A stretch of DNA of 64,000 nucleotides from Harmonia axyridis (taxonomy: Eukaryota > Arthropoda > Insecta > Coleoptera > Coccinellidae): assembly GCF_914767665.1 (NCBI RefSeq), contig NC_059508.1, forward strand, positions 28,147,501 through 28,211,500, read 5' to 3'. Below the pieces are notes generated by a model. The model was given only the letters and a program-made list of their open reading frames with translations, had not been told where the DNA came from and did no database searches. Of the stretch, positions 48,151 to 62,075 are shown piece after piece (within the stretch, counting starts at the first letter, position 1; every line of letters starts with the position of its first letter). The position numbers and the translations under genes were made by a program.

Positions 48151-51100
48151 TCCAAGTAAGCCATTCCACATTGTTGATTTTCTTGGACTCGGATGTCACG
48201 CAGGTAGCTATAATCTCCCACGTGGTGAGGTCAATTGCTGCTGTAACCACAAATGCACGACTGACTTCTGTTGTTGATTTCATTCGTTTGTTATTTTCTT
48301 CAATGTTTCTCATTCTAACACTTTTCATCGTATTGCACAGTGACGAAAGCTTGACACACGTGTCTAAGGAAACCACTTTGGTATGAGGGACTGCTCTTCT
48401 TCCCTTTTTTCTTTTTGATGAACAATTATCCAAGTAAGCCATTCCACATTGTTGATTTTCTTGGACTAGGATGTCACGCAGCTATCTATAATCTCACACG
48501 TGGAAAGGTCAATTGCTGCTGTAAACACAAATGCACGACTGACTTCTGTTGTTGATTTCATTTGTTTGTTATTTCCTTCTATGTTTCTCATTCTAACACT
48601 TTTCATCGTATTGCACAGGGACGAAAGCTTGACACACATGTCTGAGAAAACCACTCTGGTATGAGGGACTGTTCTTATTCCCTTTTTTTTGTTTAATCAA
48701 CAATTATCCAAGTAAGCCATTCCACATTGTTGATTTTCTTGGACTCGGATGTCAGGCATGTAGCTACAATCTCTCAATTGGTAAGGTCAATTGCTGCTGT
48801 AACCAAAACTGGACGGCTGACTTCTCTTGTTGATTTCATTTGTTTGTTATTTCCTCCAATATTTCTTATTAAGCCATTCCACATTTTTGATTTCCTCCCA
48901 CGTGGTAAGGTCAATTGCTGCTGTAACCAAAACTGGACGGTTGACTTCTGTTGTTGATTTCATTCGTTTGTTATTTCCTTCAATGTTTCTTACTCTAACA
49001 CTTTTTGTCATATTGCTGAGGGATGAAAGCTTGACACACGTGTCTAAGGAAACCACTTTGGTATAAAGGACTGTTCTTTTTTCCTTTTTTTTTGTTTAAT
49101 CAACAATTATCCAAGTAAGCCATTCCACATTGTTGATTTTCTTGGACTCGGATGTCTCGCAGGTAGCTATAATCTCCCACGTGGTAAGGTCAATTGCTGC
49201 TGTAACCACAAATGCACGACTGACTTCTGTTGTTGATTTCATTTGTTTGTTATTTCCTTCTATGTTTCTCATTCTAACACTTTTCATCGTATTGCACAGG
49301 GACGGAAGCTTGACACGCGTGTCTAAGGAAACCACTTTGGTATAAGAGACTGTTCTTATTCCCTTCTTTTTGTTTAATGAACAATTATCCAAGTAAGCCA
49401 TTCCACATTGTTGATTTTTTTTGGACTCGGATTTCACGCAGCTAGCTATAATCTCCCACGTGGTAAGGTCAATTGCTGCTGTAACCACAAATGCACGACT
49501 GACTTCGGTTGTTGATTTCATTTGTTTGTTATTTCATTCTATGTTTCTCATTCTAACACTTTTCATCGTATTGCACAGGGACGAAAGCTTGACACACGTG
49601 TCTAAGGAAACCACTTTGGTATAAGGGACTGTTCTTACTCCATTCTTTCTGTATAATGATCAATTATCCAAGTAAGTTGTCTAAGGAAACCACTTTGGTA
49701 TGAGGGAATGTTCTTATTTCCTTTCTTTTTGTTTAATGAACAATTATCCAAGTAAGCCATTCCACATTGTTGATTTTCTTGGACTCGGATGACACGCGGG
49801 TAGCTATAATCTCCCACGTGGTAAGGTCAATTGCTGCTGTAACCACAATTGGACGGCTAACTTCTGTTGTTGATTTCATTTGTTTGTTATTTCCTTCAAT
49901 GTTCCTCATTCTAACACTTCTCATCGTATTGCACAGGGACGAAAGCTTGACACACGTGTCTAAGGAAACCACTTTGGTATAAGGGACTGTTCTTACTTCA
50001 TTCTTTCTGTATAATGATCAATTATCCAAGTAAGTCATTCCACATTGTTGATTTTCTTGGACTCGGATGTCACGCAGGTATCTATAATCTCCCACGTGGT
50101 AAGGTCAATTGCTGCTGTAATCACAAATGCACGACTGACTTCTGTTGTTGATTTGATTTGTTTGTTATTTCCTTCAATGTTTCTCATTCTAACACTTCTC
50201 ATCGTATTGCACAGGGACGAAAGCTTGACACACGTGTCTAAGGAAACCACATTGGTATAAGGGACTGTTCTTATTCCCTTCTTTCTGTATGATGATCAAT
50301 TATCCAAGTAAGCCATTCCACATTATTGATTTTTTTGGACTCGGATGACACGCAGGTAGCTATAATCTTTAACGTGGTAAGGTCAATTGCTGCTGTAATC
50401 ACAAATGCACGACTGACTTCTTTTGTTGATTTCATTTGTTTGTTATTTCCTTCAATGTTTCTCATTCTAACACTTTTCATCGTATTGCACACGGACGAAA
50501 GCTTGACACACGTGTCTAAGGAAACCACTTTGGTATAAGGGACTGTTCTTATTCCCTTCTTTTTGTTTAATGAACAATTATCCAAGTAAGCCGTTCCACA
50601 TTGTTGATTTTCTTGGACTCGGATGACACGCAGGTAGCTATAATCTTTTACGTGGTAAGGTCAATTGCTGCTGTAACCACAAATGCACGACTGACTTCTG
50701 TTGTTGACATCATTCGTTTGTTATTTTCTTCAATGTTTCTCATTCTAACACTTTTCATCGTATTGCACAGGGACGAAAGCTTGACACGCGTGTCTAAGGA
50801 AACCACTTTGGTATAAGGGACTGTTCTTATTCCCTTCTTTTTGTTTAATGAACAATTATCCAAGCCATTCCACATTGTTGATTTTCTTGGACTCGGATGT
50901 CACGCAGGTAGCTATAATCTCCCACGTGGTGAGGTCAATTGCTGCTGTAACCACAAATGCACGACTGACTTCTGTTGTTGATTTCATTCGTTTGTTATTT
51001 TCTTCAATGTTTCTCATTCTAACACTTTTCATCGTATTGCACAGGGACGAAAGCTTGACACACGTGTCTAAGGAAACCACTTTGGTATAAGGGACTGTTC

Positions 51101-54100
51101 TTATTCCCTTCTTTTTGTTCAATCAACAATTATCCAAGTAAGCCATTCCACATTGTTGATTTTCTTGGACTCGGATGTCACGCCGGTAGCTATAATCTCC
51201 CACGTGGTAAGGTCAATTGCTGCTGTAACCACAAATGCACGACTGACTTCTGTTGTTGATTTCATTATTTTGTTATTTCCTTCAATGTTTCTCATTCTAA
51301 CACTTTTCATCGTATTGCACAGGGACGAAAGCTTGACACGCGTGTCTAAGGAAACCACTTTGGTATAAGGGACTGTTCTTATTTCCTTCTTTTTGTTTAA
51401 TGAACAATTATCCAAGTAAGCCGTTCCACATTGTTGATTATCTTGGGCTCGGATGTCACGCAGGTAGCTGTAATCTCCCACGTGGTAAGGTCAATTGCTG
51501 CTGTAACCACGAATGCACGACTGACTTCTGTTGTTGATTTCATTCGTTTGTTATTTTCTTCAATGATTCTCATTCCAGCACTTTTCATCGTATTGCACAG
51601 GGACGAAAGCTTGACACGCGTGTCTAAGGAAACCACTTTGGTATAAGGGACTGTTCTCATTCCCTTCTTTCTGTATAATGAACAATTATCCAAGTAAGCC
51701 GTTCCACATTGTTGATTTTCTTGGGCTCGGATGTCACGCAGGTAGCTGTAATCTCCCACGTGGTAAGGTCAATTGCTGCTGTAACCACGAATGCACGACT
51801 GACTTCTGTTGTTGATTTCATTCGTTTGTTATTTTCTTCAATGTTTCTCATTCTAACACTTTTCATCGTATTGCACAGTGACGAAAGCTTGACACACGTG
51901 TCTAAGGAAACCACTTTGGTATGAGGGACTGCTCTTCTTCCCTTTTTTCTTTTTGATGAACAATTATCCAAGTAAGCCATTCCACATTGTTGATTTTCTT
52001 GGACTAGGATGTCACGCAGCTATCTATAATCTCCCACGTGGAAAGGTCAATTGCTGCTGTAACCACAAATGCACGACTGACTTCTGTTGTTGATTTCATT
52101 TGTTTGTTATTTCCTTCTATGTTTCTCATTCTAACACTTTTCATCGTATTGCACAGGGACGAAAGCTTGACACACATGTCTGAGAAAACCACTTTGGTAT
52201 GAGGGACTGTTCTTATTCCCTTTTTTTTGTTTAATCAACATTTATCCAAGTAAGCCATTCCACATTGTTGATTTTCTTGAACTCGGATGACACGCAGGTA
52301 GCTATAATCTCCCACGTGGTAAGGTCAATTGCTGCTGTAACCACAAATGCACGACTGACTTCTGTTGTTGATTTCATTTGTTTGTTATTTCCTTCTATGT
52401 TTCTCATTCTAACACTTTTCATCGTATTGCACAGGGACGAAAGCTTGACACGCGTGTCTAAGGAAACCACTTTTTTTTGTTTAATCAACAATTATCCAAG
52501 TAGGCCATTCCACATTGTTGATTTTCTTGGACTCGGATGTCACGCAGGTAGCTATAATCTCCCACGTGGTAAGGTCAATTGCTGCTGTAACCACAAATGC
52601 ACGACTGACTTCTGTTGTTGATTTCATTCGTTTGTTATTTTCTTCAATGTTTCTCATTCTAACACTTTTTTCATCGTATTGCACAGGGACGAAAGCTTGA
52701 CACACGTGTCTAAGGAAACCACTTTGGTATAAGGGACTGTTCTTACTTCATTCTTTCTGTATAATGATCAATTATCCAAGTAAGTCATTCCACATTGTTG
52801 ATTTTCTTGGACTCGGATGTCACGCAGGTAGCTATAATCTCCCACGTGGTAAGGTCAATTGCTGCTGTAACCACAAATGCACGACTGACTTCTAATGTTG
52901 ATTTCATTCGTTTGTTATTTTCTTCAATGTTTCTCATTCTAACACTTTTCATCGTATTGCACAGGGACGAAAGCTTGACATGCGTGTCTTAGGAAACCAC
53001 ATTGGTATAAGGGACTGTTCTTATTCCCTTTTTTTTGTTTGATCAACAATTATCCAAGTGGGCCATTCCACATTGTTGATTTTCTTGGACTCGGATGACA
53101 CGCGGGTAGCTATAATCTCCCACGTGGTAAGGTCAATTGCTGCTGTAACCACAATTGGACGGCTGACTTCTGTTGTTGATTTCATTTGTTTGTTATTTCC
53201 TTCAATGTTTCTCATTCTAACACTTCTCATCGTATTGCACAGGGACGAAAGCTTGACACACGTGTCTAAGGAAACCACTTTGGTATAAGGGACTGTTCTT
53301 ACTTCATTCTTTCTGTATAATGATCAATTATCCAAGTAAGTCATTCCACATTGTTGATTTTATGGACTCGGATGTCACGCAGGTATCTATAATCTCCCAC
53401 GTGGTAAGGTCAATTGCTGCTGTAATCACAAATGCACGACTGACTTCTGTTGTTGATTTGATTTGTTTGTTATTTCCTTCAATGTTTCTCATTCTAACAC
53501 TTCTCATCGTATTGCACAGGGACGAAAGCTTGACACACGTGTCTAAGGAAACCACATTGGTATAAGGGACTGTTCTTATTCCCTTCTTTCTGTATGATGA
53601 TCAATTATCCAAGTAAGCCATTCCACATTATTGATTTTCTTGGACTCGGATGACACGCAGGTAGCTATAATCTTTTACGTGGTAAGGTCAATTGCTGCTG
53701 TAACCACAAATGCACGACTGACTTCTGTTGTTGATTTCATTCGTTTGTTATTTTCTTCAATGATTCTCATTCCAGCACTTTTCATCGTATTGCACAGGGA
53801 CGAAAGCTTGACACGCGTGTCTAAGGAAACCACTTTGGTATAAGGGACTCTTCTCATTCCCTTCTTCCTGTTTAATGAACAATTATCCAAGTAAGCCGTT
53901 CCACATTGTTGATTTTCTTGGGCTCGGATGTCACGCAGGTAGCTGTAATCTCCCACGTGGTAAGGTCAATTGCTGCTGTAACCACGAATGCACGACTGAC
54001 TTCTGTTGTTGATTTCATTCGTTTGTTATTTTCTTCAATGTTTCTCATTCTAACACTTTTCATCGTATTGCACAGTGACGAAAGCTTGACACACGTGTCT

Positions 54101-57100
54101 AAGGAAACCACTTTGGTATGAGGGACTGCTCTTCTTCCCTTTTTTCTTTTTGATGAACAATTATCCAAGTAAGCCATTCCACATTGTTGATTTTCTTGGA
54201 CTAGGATGTCACGCAGCTATCTATAATCTCCCACGTGGAAAGGTCAATTGCTGCTGTAACCACAAATGCACGACTGACTTCTGTTGTTGATTTCATTTGT
54301 TTGTTATTTCCTTCTATGTTTCTCATTCTAACACTTTTCATCGTATTGCACAGGGACGAAAGCTTGACACACGTGTCTAAGGAAACCACTTTGGTATAAG
54401 GGACTGTTCTTATTCCCTTCTTTTTGTTTAATGAACAATTATCCAAGTAAGCAATTCCACATTGTTGATTTTCTTGGGCTCGGATGTCACGCAGGTACCT
54501 GTAATCTCCCACGTGGTAAGGTCAATTGCTGCTGTAACCACGAATGCACGACTGACTTCTGTTGTTGATTTCATTCGTTTGTTATTTTCTTCAATGATTC
54601 TCATTCTAACACTTTTCATCGTATTGCACAGGGACGAAAGCTTGACACGCGTGTCTAAGGAAACCACATTGGTATAAGGGAATGTTCTTACTTCATTCTT
54701 TCTGTATAATGATCAATTATCCAAGTAAGCCATTCCACATTGTTGATTTTCTTGGACTCGGATGTCACGCAGGTAGCTATAATCTCCCACGTGGTGAGGT
54801 CAATTGCTGCTGTAACCACAAATGCACGACTGACTTCTGTTGTTGATTTCATTCGTTTGTTATTTTCTTCAATGTTTCTCATTCTAACACTTTTCATCGT
54901 ATTGCACAGTGACGAAAGCTTGACACACGTGTCTAAGGAAACCACTTTGGTATGAGGGACTGCTCTTCTTCCCTTTTTTCTTTTTGATGAACAATTATCC
55001 AAGTAAGCCATTCCACATTGTTGATTTTCTTGGACTAGGATGTCACGCAGCTATCTATAATCTCACACGTGGAAAGGTCAATTGCTGCTGTAAACACAAA
55101 TGCACGACTGACTTCTGTTGTTGATTTCATTTGTTTGTTATTTCCTTCTATGTTTCTCATTCTAACACTTTTCATCGTATTGCACAGGGACGAAAGCTTG
55201 ACACACATGTCTGAGAAAACCACTCTGGTATGAGGGACTGTTCTTATTCCCTTTTTTTTGTTTAATCAACAATTATCCAAGTAAGCCATTCCACATTGTT
55301 GATTTTCTTGGACTCGGATGTCAGGCATGTAGCTACAATCTCTCAATTGGTAAGGTCAATTGCTGCTGTAACCAAAACTGGACGGCTGACTTCTCTTGTT
55401 GATTTCATTTGTTTGTTATTTCCTCCAATATTTCTTATTAAGCCATTCCACATTTTTGATTTCCTCCCACGTGGTAAGGTCAATTGCTGCTGTAACCAAA
55501 ACTGGACGGTTGACTTCTGTTGTTGATTTCATTCGTTTGTTATTTCCTTCAATGTTTCTTACTCTAACACTTTTTGTCATATTGCTGAGGGATGAAAGCT
55601 TGACACACGTGTCTAAGGAAACCACTTTGGTATAAAGGACTGTTCTTTTTTCCTTTTTTTTTGTTTAATCAACAATTATCCGAGTAGGCCATTCCACATT
55701 GTTGATTTTCTTGGACTCGGATGTCTCGCAGGTAGCTATAATCTCCCACGTGGTAAGGTCAATTGCTGCTGTAACCACAAATGCACGACTGACTTCTGTT
55801 GTTGATTTCATTTGTTTGTTATTTCCTTCTATGTTTCTCATTCTAACACTTTTCATCGTATTGCACAAGGACGAAAGCTTGACACGCGTGTCTAAGGAAA
55901 CCACTTTGGTATAAGAGACTGTTCTTATTCCCTTCTTTTTGTTTAATGAACAATTATCCAAGTAAGCCATTCCACATTGTTGATTTTCTTGGACTCGGAT
56001 GTCACGCAGGTAGCTATAATCTCCCACGTGGTAAGGTCAATTGCTGCTGTAACCACAAATGCACGACTGACTTCGGTTGTTGATTTCATTTGTTTGTTAT
56101 TTCATTCTATGTTTCTCATTCTAACACTTTTCATCGTATTGCACAGGGACGAAAGCTTGACACACGTGTCTAAGGAAACCACTTTGGTATAAGGGACTGT
56201 TCTTACTCCATTCTTTCTGTATAATGATCAATTATCCAAGTAAGTTGTCTAAGGAAACCACTTTGGTATGAGGGAATGTTCTTATTTCCTTTCTTTTTGT
56301 TTAATGAACAATTATCCAAGTAAGCCATTCCACATTGTTGATTTTCTTGGACTCGGATGACACGCGGGTAGCTATAATCTCCCACGTGGTAAGGTCAATT
56401 GCTGCTGTAACCACAATTGGACGGCTAACTTCTGTTGTTGATTTCATTTGTTTGTTATTTCCTTCAATGTTCCTCATTCTAACACTTCTCATCGTATTGC
56501 ACAGGGACGAAAGCTTGACACACGTGTCTAAGGAAACCACTTTGGTATAAGGGACTGTTCTTACTTCATTCTTTCTGTATAATGATCAATTATCCAAGTA
56601 AGTCATTCCACATTGTTGATTTTCTTGGACTCGGATGTCACGCAGGTATCTATAATCTCCCACGTGGTAAGGTCAATTGCTGCTGTAATCACAAATGCAC
56701 GACTGACTTCTGTTGTTGATTTGATTTGTTTGTTATTTCCTTCAATGTTTCTCATTCTAACACTTCTCATCGTATTGCACAGGGACGAAAGCTTGACACA
56801 CGTGTCTAAGGAAACCACATTGGTATAAGGGACTGTTCTTATTCCCTTCTTTCTGTATGATGATCAATTATCCAAGTAAGCCATTCCACATTATTGATTT
56901 TTTTGGACTCGGATGACACGCAGGTAGCTATAATCTTTAACGTGGTAAGGTCAATTGCTGCTGTAATCACAAATGCACGACTGACTTCTTTTGTTGATTT
57001 CATTTGTTTGTTATTTCCTTCAATGTTTCTCATTCTAACACTTTTCATCGTATTGCACACGGACGAAAGCTTGACACACGTGTCTAAGGAAACCACTTTG

Positions 57101-60100
57101 GTATAAGGGACTGTTCTTATTCCCTTCTTTTTGTTTAATGAACAATTATCCAAGTAAGCCGTTCCACATTGTTGATTTTCTTGGACTCGGATGACACGCA
57201 GGTAGCTATAATCTTTTACGTGGTAAGGTCAATTGCTGCTGTAACCACAAATGCACGACTGACTTCTGTTGTTGACATCATTCGTTTGTTATTTTCTTCA
57301 ATGTTTCTCATTCTAACACTTTTCATCGTATTGCACAGGGACGAAAGCTTGACACGCGTGTCTAAGGAAACCACTTTGGTATAAGGGACTGTTCTTATTC
57401 CCTTCTTTTTGTTTAATGAACAATTATCCAAGCCATTCCACATTGTTGATTTTCTTGGACTCGGATGTCACGCAGGTAGCTATAATCTCCCACGTGGTGA
57501 GGTCAATTGCTGCTGTAACCACAAATGCACGACTGACTTCTGTTGTTGATTTCATTCGTTTGTTATTTTCTTCAATGTTTCTCATTCTAACACTTTTCAT
57601 CGTATTGCACAGGGACGAAAGCTTGACACACGTGTCTAAGGAAACCACTTTGGTATAAGGGACTGTTCTTATTCCCTTCTTTTTGTTCAATCAACAATTA
57701 TCCAAGTAAGCCATTCCACATTGTTGATTTTCTTGGACTCGGATGTCACGCCGGTAGCTATAATCTCCCACGTGGTAAGGTCAATTGCTGCTGTAACCAC
57801 AAATGCACGACTGACTTCTGTTGTTGATTTCATTATTTTGTTATTTCCTTCAATGTTTCTCATTCTAACACTTTTCATCGTATTGCACAGGGACGAAAGC
57901 TTGACACGCGTGTCTAAGGAAACCACTTTGGTATAAGGGACTGTTCTTATTTCCTTCTTTTTGTTTAATGAACAATTATCCAAGTAAGCCGTTCCACATT
58001 GTTGATTATCTTGGGCTCGGATGTCACGCAGGTAGCTGTAATCTCCCACGTGGTAAGGTCAATTGCTGCTGTAACCACGAATGCACGACTGACTTCTGTT
58101 GTTGATTTCATTCGTTTGTTATTTTCTTCAATGATTCTCATTCCAGCACTTTTCATCGTATTGCACAGGGACGAAAGCTTGACACGCGTGTCTAAGGAAA
58201 CCACTTTGGTATAAGGGACTGTTCTCATTCCCTTCTTTCTGTTTAATGAACAATTATCCAAGTAAGCCGTTCCACATTGTTGATTTTCTTGGGCTCGGAT
58301 GTCACGCAGGTAGCTGTAATCTCCCACGTGGTAAGGTCAATTGCTGCTGTAACCACGAATGCACGACTGACTTCTGTTGTTGATTTCATTCGTTTGTTAT
58401 TTTCTTCAATGTTTCTCATTCTAACACTTTTCATCGTATTGCACAGTGACGAAAGCTTGACACACGTGTCTAAGGAAACCACTTTGGTATGAGGGACTGC
58501 TCTTCTTCCCTTTTTTCTTTTTGATGAACAATTATCCAAGTAAGCCATTCCACATTGTTGATTTTCTTGGACTAGGATGTCACGCAGCTATCTATAATCT
58601 CCCACGTGGAAAGGTCAATTGCTGCTGTAACCACAAATGCACGACTGACTTCTGTTGTTGATTTCATTTGTTTGTTATTTCCTTCTATGTTTCTCATTCT
58701 AACACTTTTCATCGTATTGCACAGGGACGAAAGCTTGACACACATGTCTGAGAAAACCACTTTGGTATGAGGGACTGTTCTTATTCCCTTTTTTTTGTTT
58801 AATCAACATTTATCCAAGTAAGCCATTCCACATTGTTGATTTTCTTGAACTCGGATGACACGCAGGTAGCTATAATCTCCCACGTGGTAAGGTCAATTGC
58901 TGCTGTAACCACAAATGCACGACTGACTTCTGTTGTTGATTTCATTTGTTTGTTATTTCCTTCTATGTTTCTCATTCTAACACTTTTCATCGTATTGCAC
59001 AGGGACGAAAGCTTGACACGCGTGTCTAAGGAAACCACTTCTTTTTGTTTAATCAACAATTATCCAAGTAGGCCATTCCACATTGTTGATTTTCTTGGAC
59101 TCGGATGTCACGCAGGTAGCTATAATCTCCCACGTGGTAAGGTCAATTGCTGCTGTAACCACAAATGCACGACTGACTTCTGTTGTTGATTTCATTCGTT
59201 TGTTATTTTCTTCAATGTTTCTCATTCTAACACTTTTTTCATCGTATTGCACAGGGACGAAAGCTTGACACACGTGTCTAAGGAAACCACTTTGGTATAA
59301 GGGACTGTTCTTACTTCATTCTTTCTGTATAATGATCAATTATCCAAGTAAGTCATTCCACATTGTTGATTTTCTTGGACTCGGATGTCACGCAGGTAGC
59401 TATAATCTCCCACGTGGTAAGGTCAATTGCTGCTGTAACCACAAATGCACGACTGACTTCTAATGTTGATTTCATTCGTTTGTTATTTTCTTCAATGTTT
59501 CTCATTCTAACACTTTTCATCGTATTGCACAGGGACGAAAGCTTGACATGCGTGTCTTAGGAAACCACATTGGTATAAGGGACTGTTCTTATTCCCTTTT
59601 TTTTGTTTGATCAACAATTATCCAAGTGGGCCATTCCACATTGTTGATTTTCTTGGACTCGGATGACACGCGGGTAGCTATAATCTCCCACGTGGTAAGG
59701 TCAATTGCTGCTGTAACCACAATTGGACGGCTGACTTCTGTTGTTGATTTCATTTGTTTGTTATTTCCTTCAATGTTCCTCATTCTAACACTTCTCATCG
59801 TATTGCACAGGGACGAAAGCTTGACACACGTGTCTAAGGAAACCACTTTGGTATAAGGGACTGTTCTTACTTCATTCTTTCTGTATAATGATCAATTATC
59901 CAAGTAAGTCATTCCACATTGTTGATTTTATGGACTCGGATGTCACGCAGGTATCTATAATCTCCCACGTGGTAAGGTCAATTGCTGCTGTAATCACAAA
60001 TGCACGACTGACTTCTGTTGTTGATTTGATTTGTTTGTTATTTCCTTCAATGTTTCTCATTCTAACACTTCTCATCGTATTGCACAGGGACGAAAGCTTG

Positions 60101-60960
60101 ACACACGTGTCTAAGGAAACCACATTGGTATAAGGGACTGTTCTTATTCCCTTCTTTCTGTATGATGATCAATTATCCAAGTAAGCCATTCCACATTATT
60201 GATTTTCTTGGACTCGGATGACACGCAGGTAGCTATAATCTTTAACGTGGTAAGGTCAATTGCTGCTGTAACCACAAATGCACGACTGACTTCTGTTGTT
60301 GATTTCATTCGTTTGTTATTTTCTTCAATGATTCTCATTCCAGCACTTTTCATCGTATTGCACAGGGACGAAAGCTTGACACGCGTGTCTAAGGAAACCA
60401 CTTTGGTATAAGGGACTCTTCTCATTCCCTTCTTCCTGTTTAATGAACAATTATCCAAGTAAGCCGTTCCACATTGTTGATTTTCTTGGGCTCGGATGTC
60501 ACGCAGGTAGCTGTAATCTCCCACGTGGTAAGGTCAATTGCTGCTGTAACCACGAATGCACGACTGACTTCTGTTGTTGATTTCATTCGTTTGTTATTTT
60601 CTTCAATGTTTCTCATTCTAACACTTTTCATCGTATTGCACAGTGACGAAAGCTTGACACACGTGTCTAAGGAAACCACTTTGGTATGAGGGACTGCTCT
60701 TCTTCCCTTTTTTCTTTTTGATGAACAATTATCCAAGTAAGCCATTCCACATTGTTGATTTTCTTGGACTAGGATGTCACGCAGCTATCTATAATCTCCC
60801 ACGTGGAAAGGTCAATTGCTGCTGTAACCACAAATGCACGACTGACTTCTGTTGTTGATTTCATTTGTTTGTTATTTCCTTCTATGTTTCTCATTCTAAC
60901 ACTTTTCATCGTATTGCACAGGGACGAAAGCTTGACACACGTGTCTAAGGAAACCACTTT
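47860..60960 (+). repeat. 6,568-bp tandem duplication inside satellite
   Basis: From 47,893 to about 54,427 every monomer variant, truncation and odd junction recurs 6,568-6,569 bp later (54,462 to about 60,960). Examples are the divergent pocket 48,727/55,296, the TTGTCTAAGG junction 49,677/56,245, and the 52,515/59,083 monomer. The units abut, so this is a head-to-tail duplication about 23.6 monomers long and very recent. Confidence 0.93.
48700..49070 (+). repeat. Divergent, internally deleted monomers
   Basis: These monomers differ strongly from the rest (GTCAGGCATGTAGC, CAAAACTGGACGG, TTTTTGTCATATTGC). One monomer is cut short at TTTCTTATTAAGCC. The pocket is copied at 55,270-55,640 by the 6,568-bp duplication. 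It looks like an older layer of the array. Confidence 0.85.
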
Positions 60961-62075
60961 GGTATAAGGGACTGTTCTTACTTCATTCTTTCTGTATAAT
61001 GATCAATTATCCAAGTAAGTCATTCCACATTGTTGATTTTATGGACTCGGATGTCACGCAGGTATCTATAATCTCCCACGTGGTAAGGTCAATTGCTGCT
61101 GTAATCACAAATGCACGACTGACTTCTGTTGTTGATTTGATTTGTTTGTTATTTCCTTCAATGTTTCTCATTCTAACACTTCTCATCGTATTGCACAGGG
61201 ACGAAAGCTTGACACACGTGTCTAAGGAAACCACATTGGTATAAGGGACTGTTCTTATTCCCTTCTTTCTGTATGATGATCAATTATCCAAGTAAGCCAT
61301 TCCACATTATTGATTTTCTTGGACTCGGATGACACGCAGGTAGCTATAATCTTTAACGTGGTAAGGTCAATTGCTGCTGTAACCACAAATGCACGACTGA
61401 CTTCTGTTGTTGATTTCATTCGTTTGTTATTTTCTTCAATGATTCTCATTCCAGCACTTTTCATCGTATTGCACAGGGACGAAAGCTTGACACGCGTGTC
61501 TAAGGAAACCACTTTGGTATAAGGGACTGTTCTCATTCCCTTCTTTCTGTTTAATGAACAATTATCCAAGTAAGCCGTTCCACATTGTTGATTTTCTTGG
61601 GCTCGGATGTCACGCAGGTAGCTGTAATCTCCCACGTGGTAAGGTCAATTGCTGCTGTAACCACAAATGCACGACTGACTTCTGTTGTTGATTTCATTCG
61701 TTTGTTATTTTCTTCAATGTTTCTCATTCTAACACTTTTCATCGTATTGCACAGTGACGAAAGCTTGACACACGTGTCTAAGGAAACCACTTTGGTATGA
61801 GGGACTGCTCTTCTTCCCTTTTTTCTTTTTGATGAACAATTATCCAAGTAAGCCATTCCACATTGTTGATTTTCTTGGACTAGGATGTCACGCAGCTATC
61901 TATAATCTCCCACGTGGAAAGGTCAATTGCTGCTGTAACCACAAATGCACGACTGACTTCTGTTGTTGATTTCATTTGTTTGTTATTTCCTTCTATGTTT
62001 CTCATTCTAACACTTTTCATCGTATTGCACAGGGACGAAAGCTTGACACACATGTCTGAGAAAACCACTTTGGTA
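59850..62075 (+). repeat. 1,111-bp tandem repeat (4-mer), two units
   Basis: Variants at 59,888, 60,199, 60,474 and 60,769 recur at 60,999, 61,310, 61,585 and 61,880 (offset 1,111, about 4 x 278). The unit is nested at the end of the 6,568-bp duplication and shares its GATTTTATGGACTCGG deletion. Confidence 0.9.
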
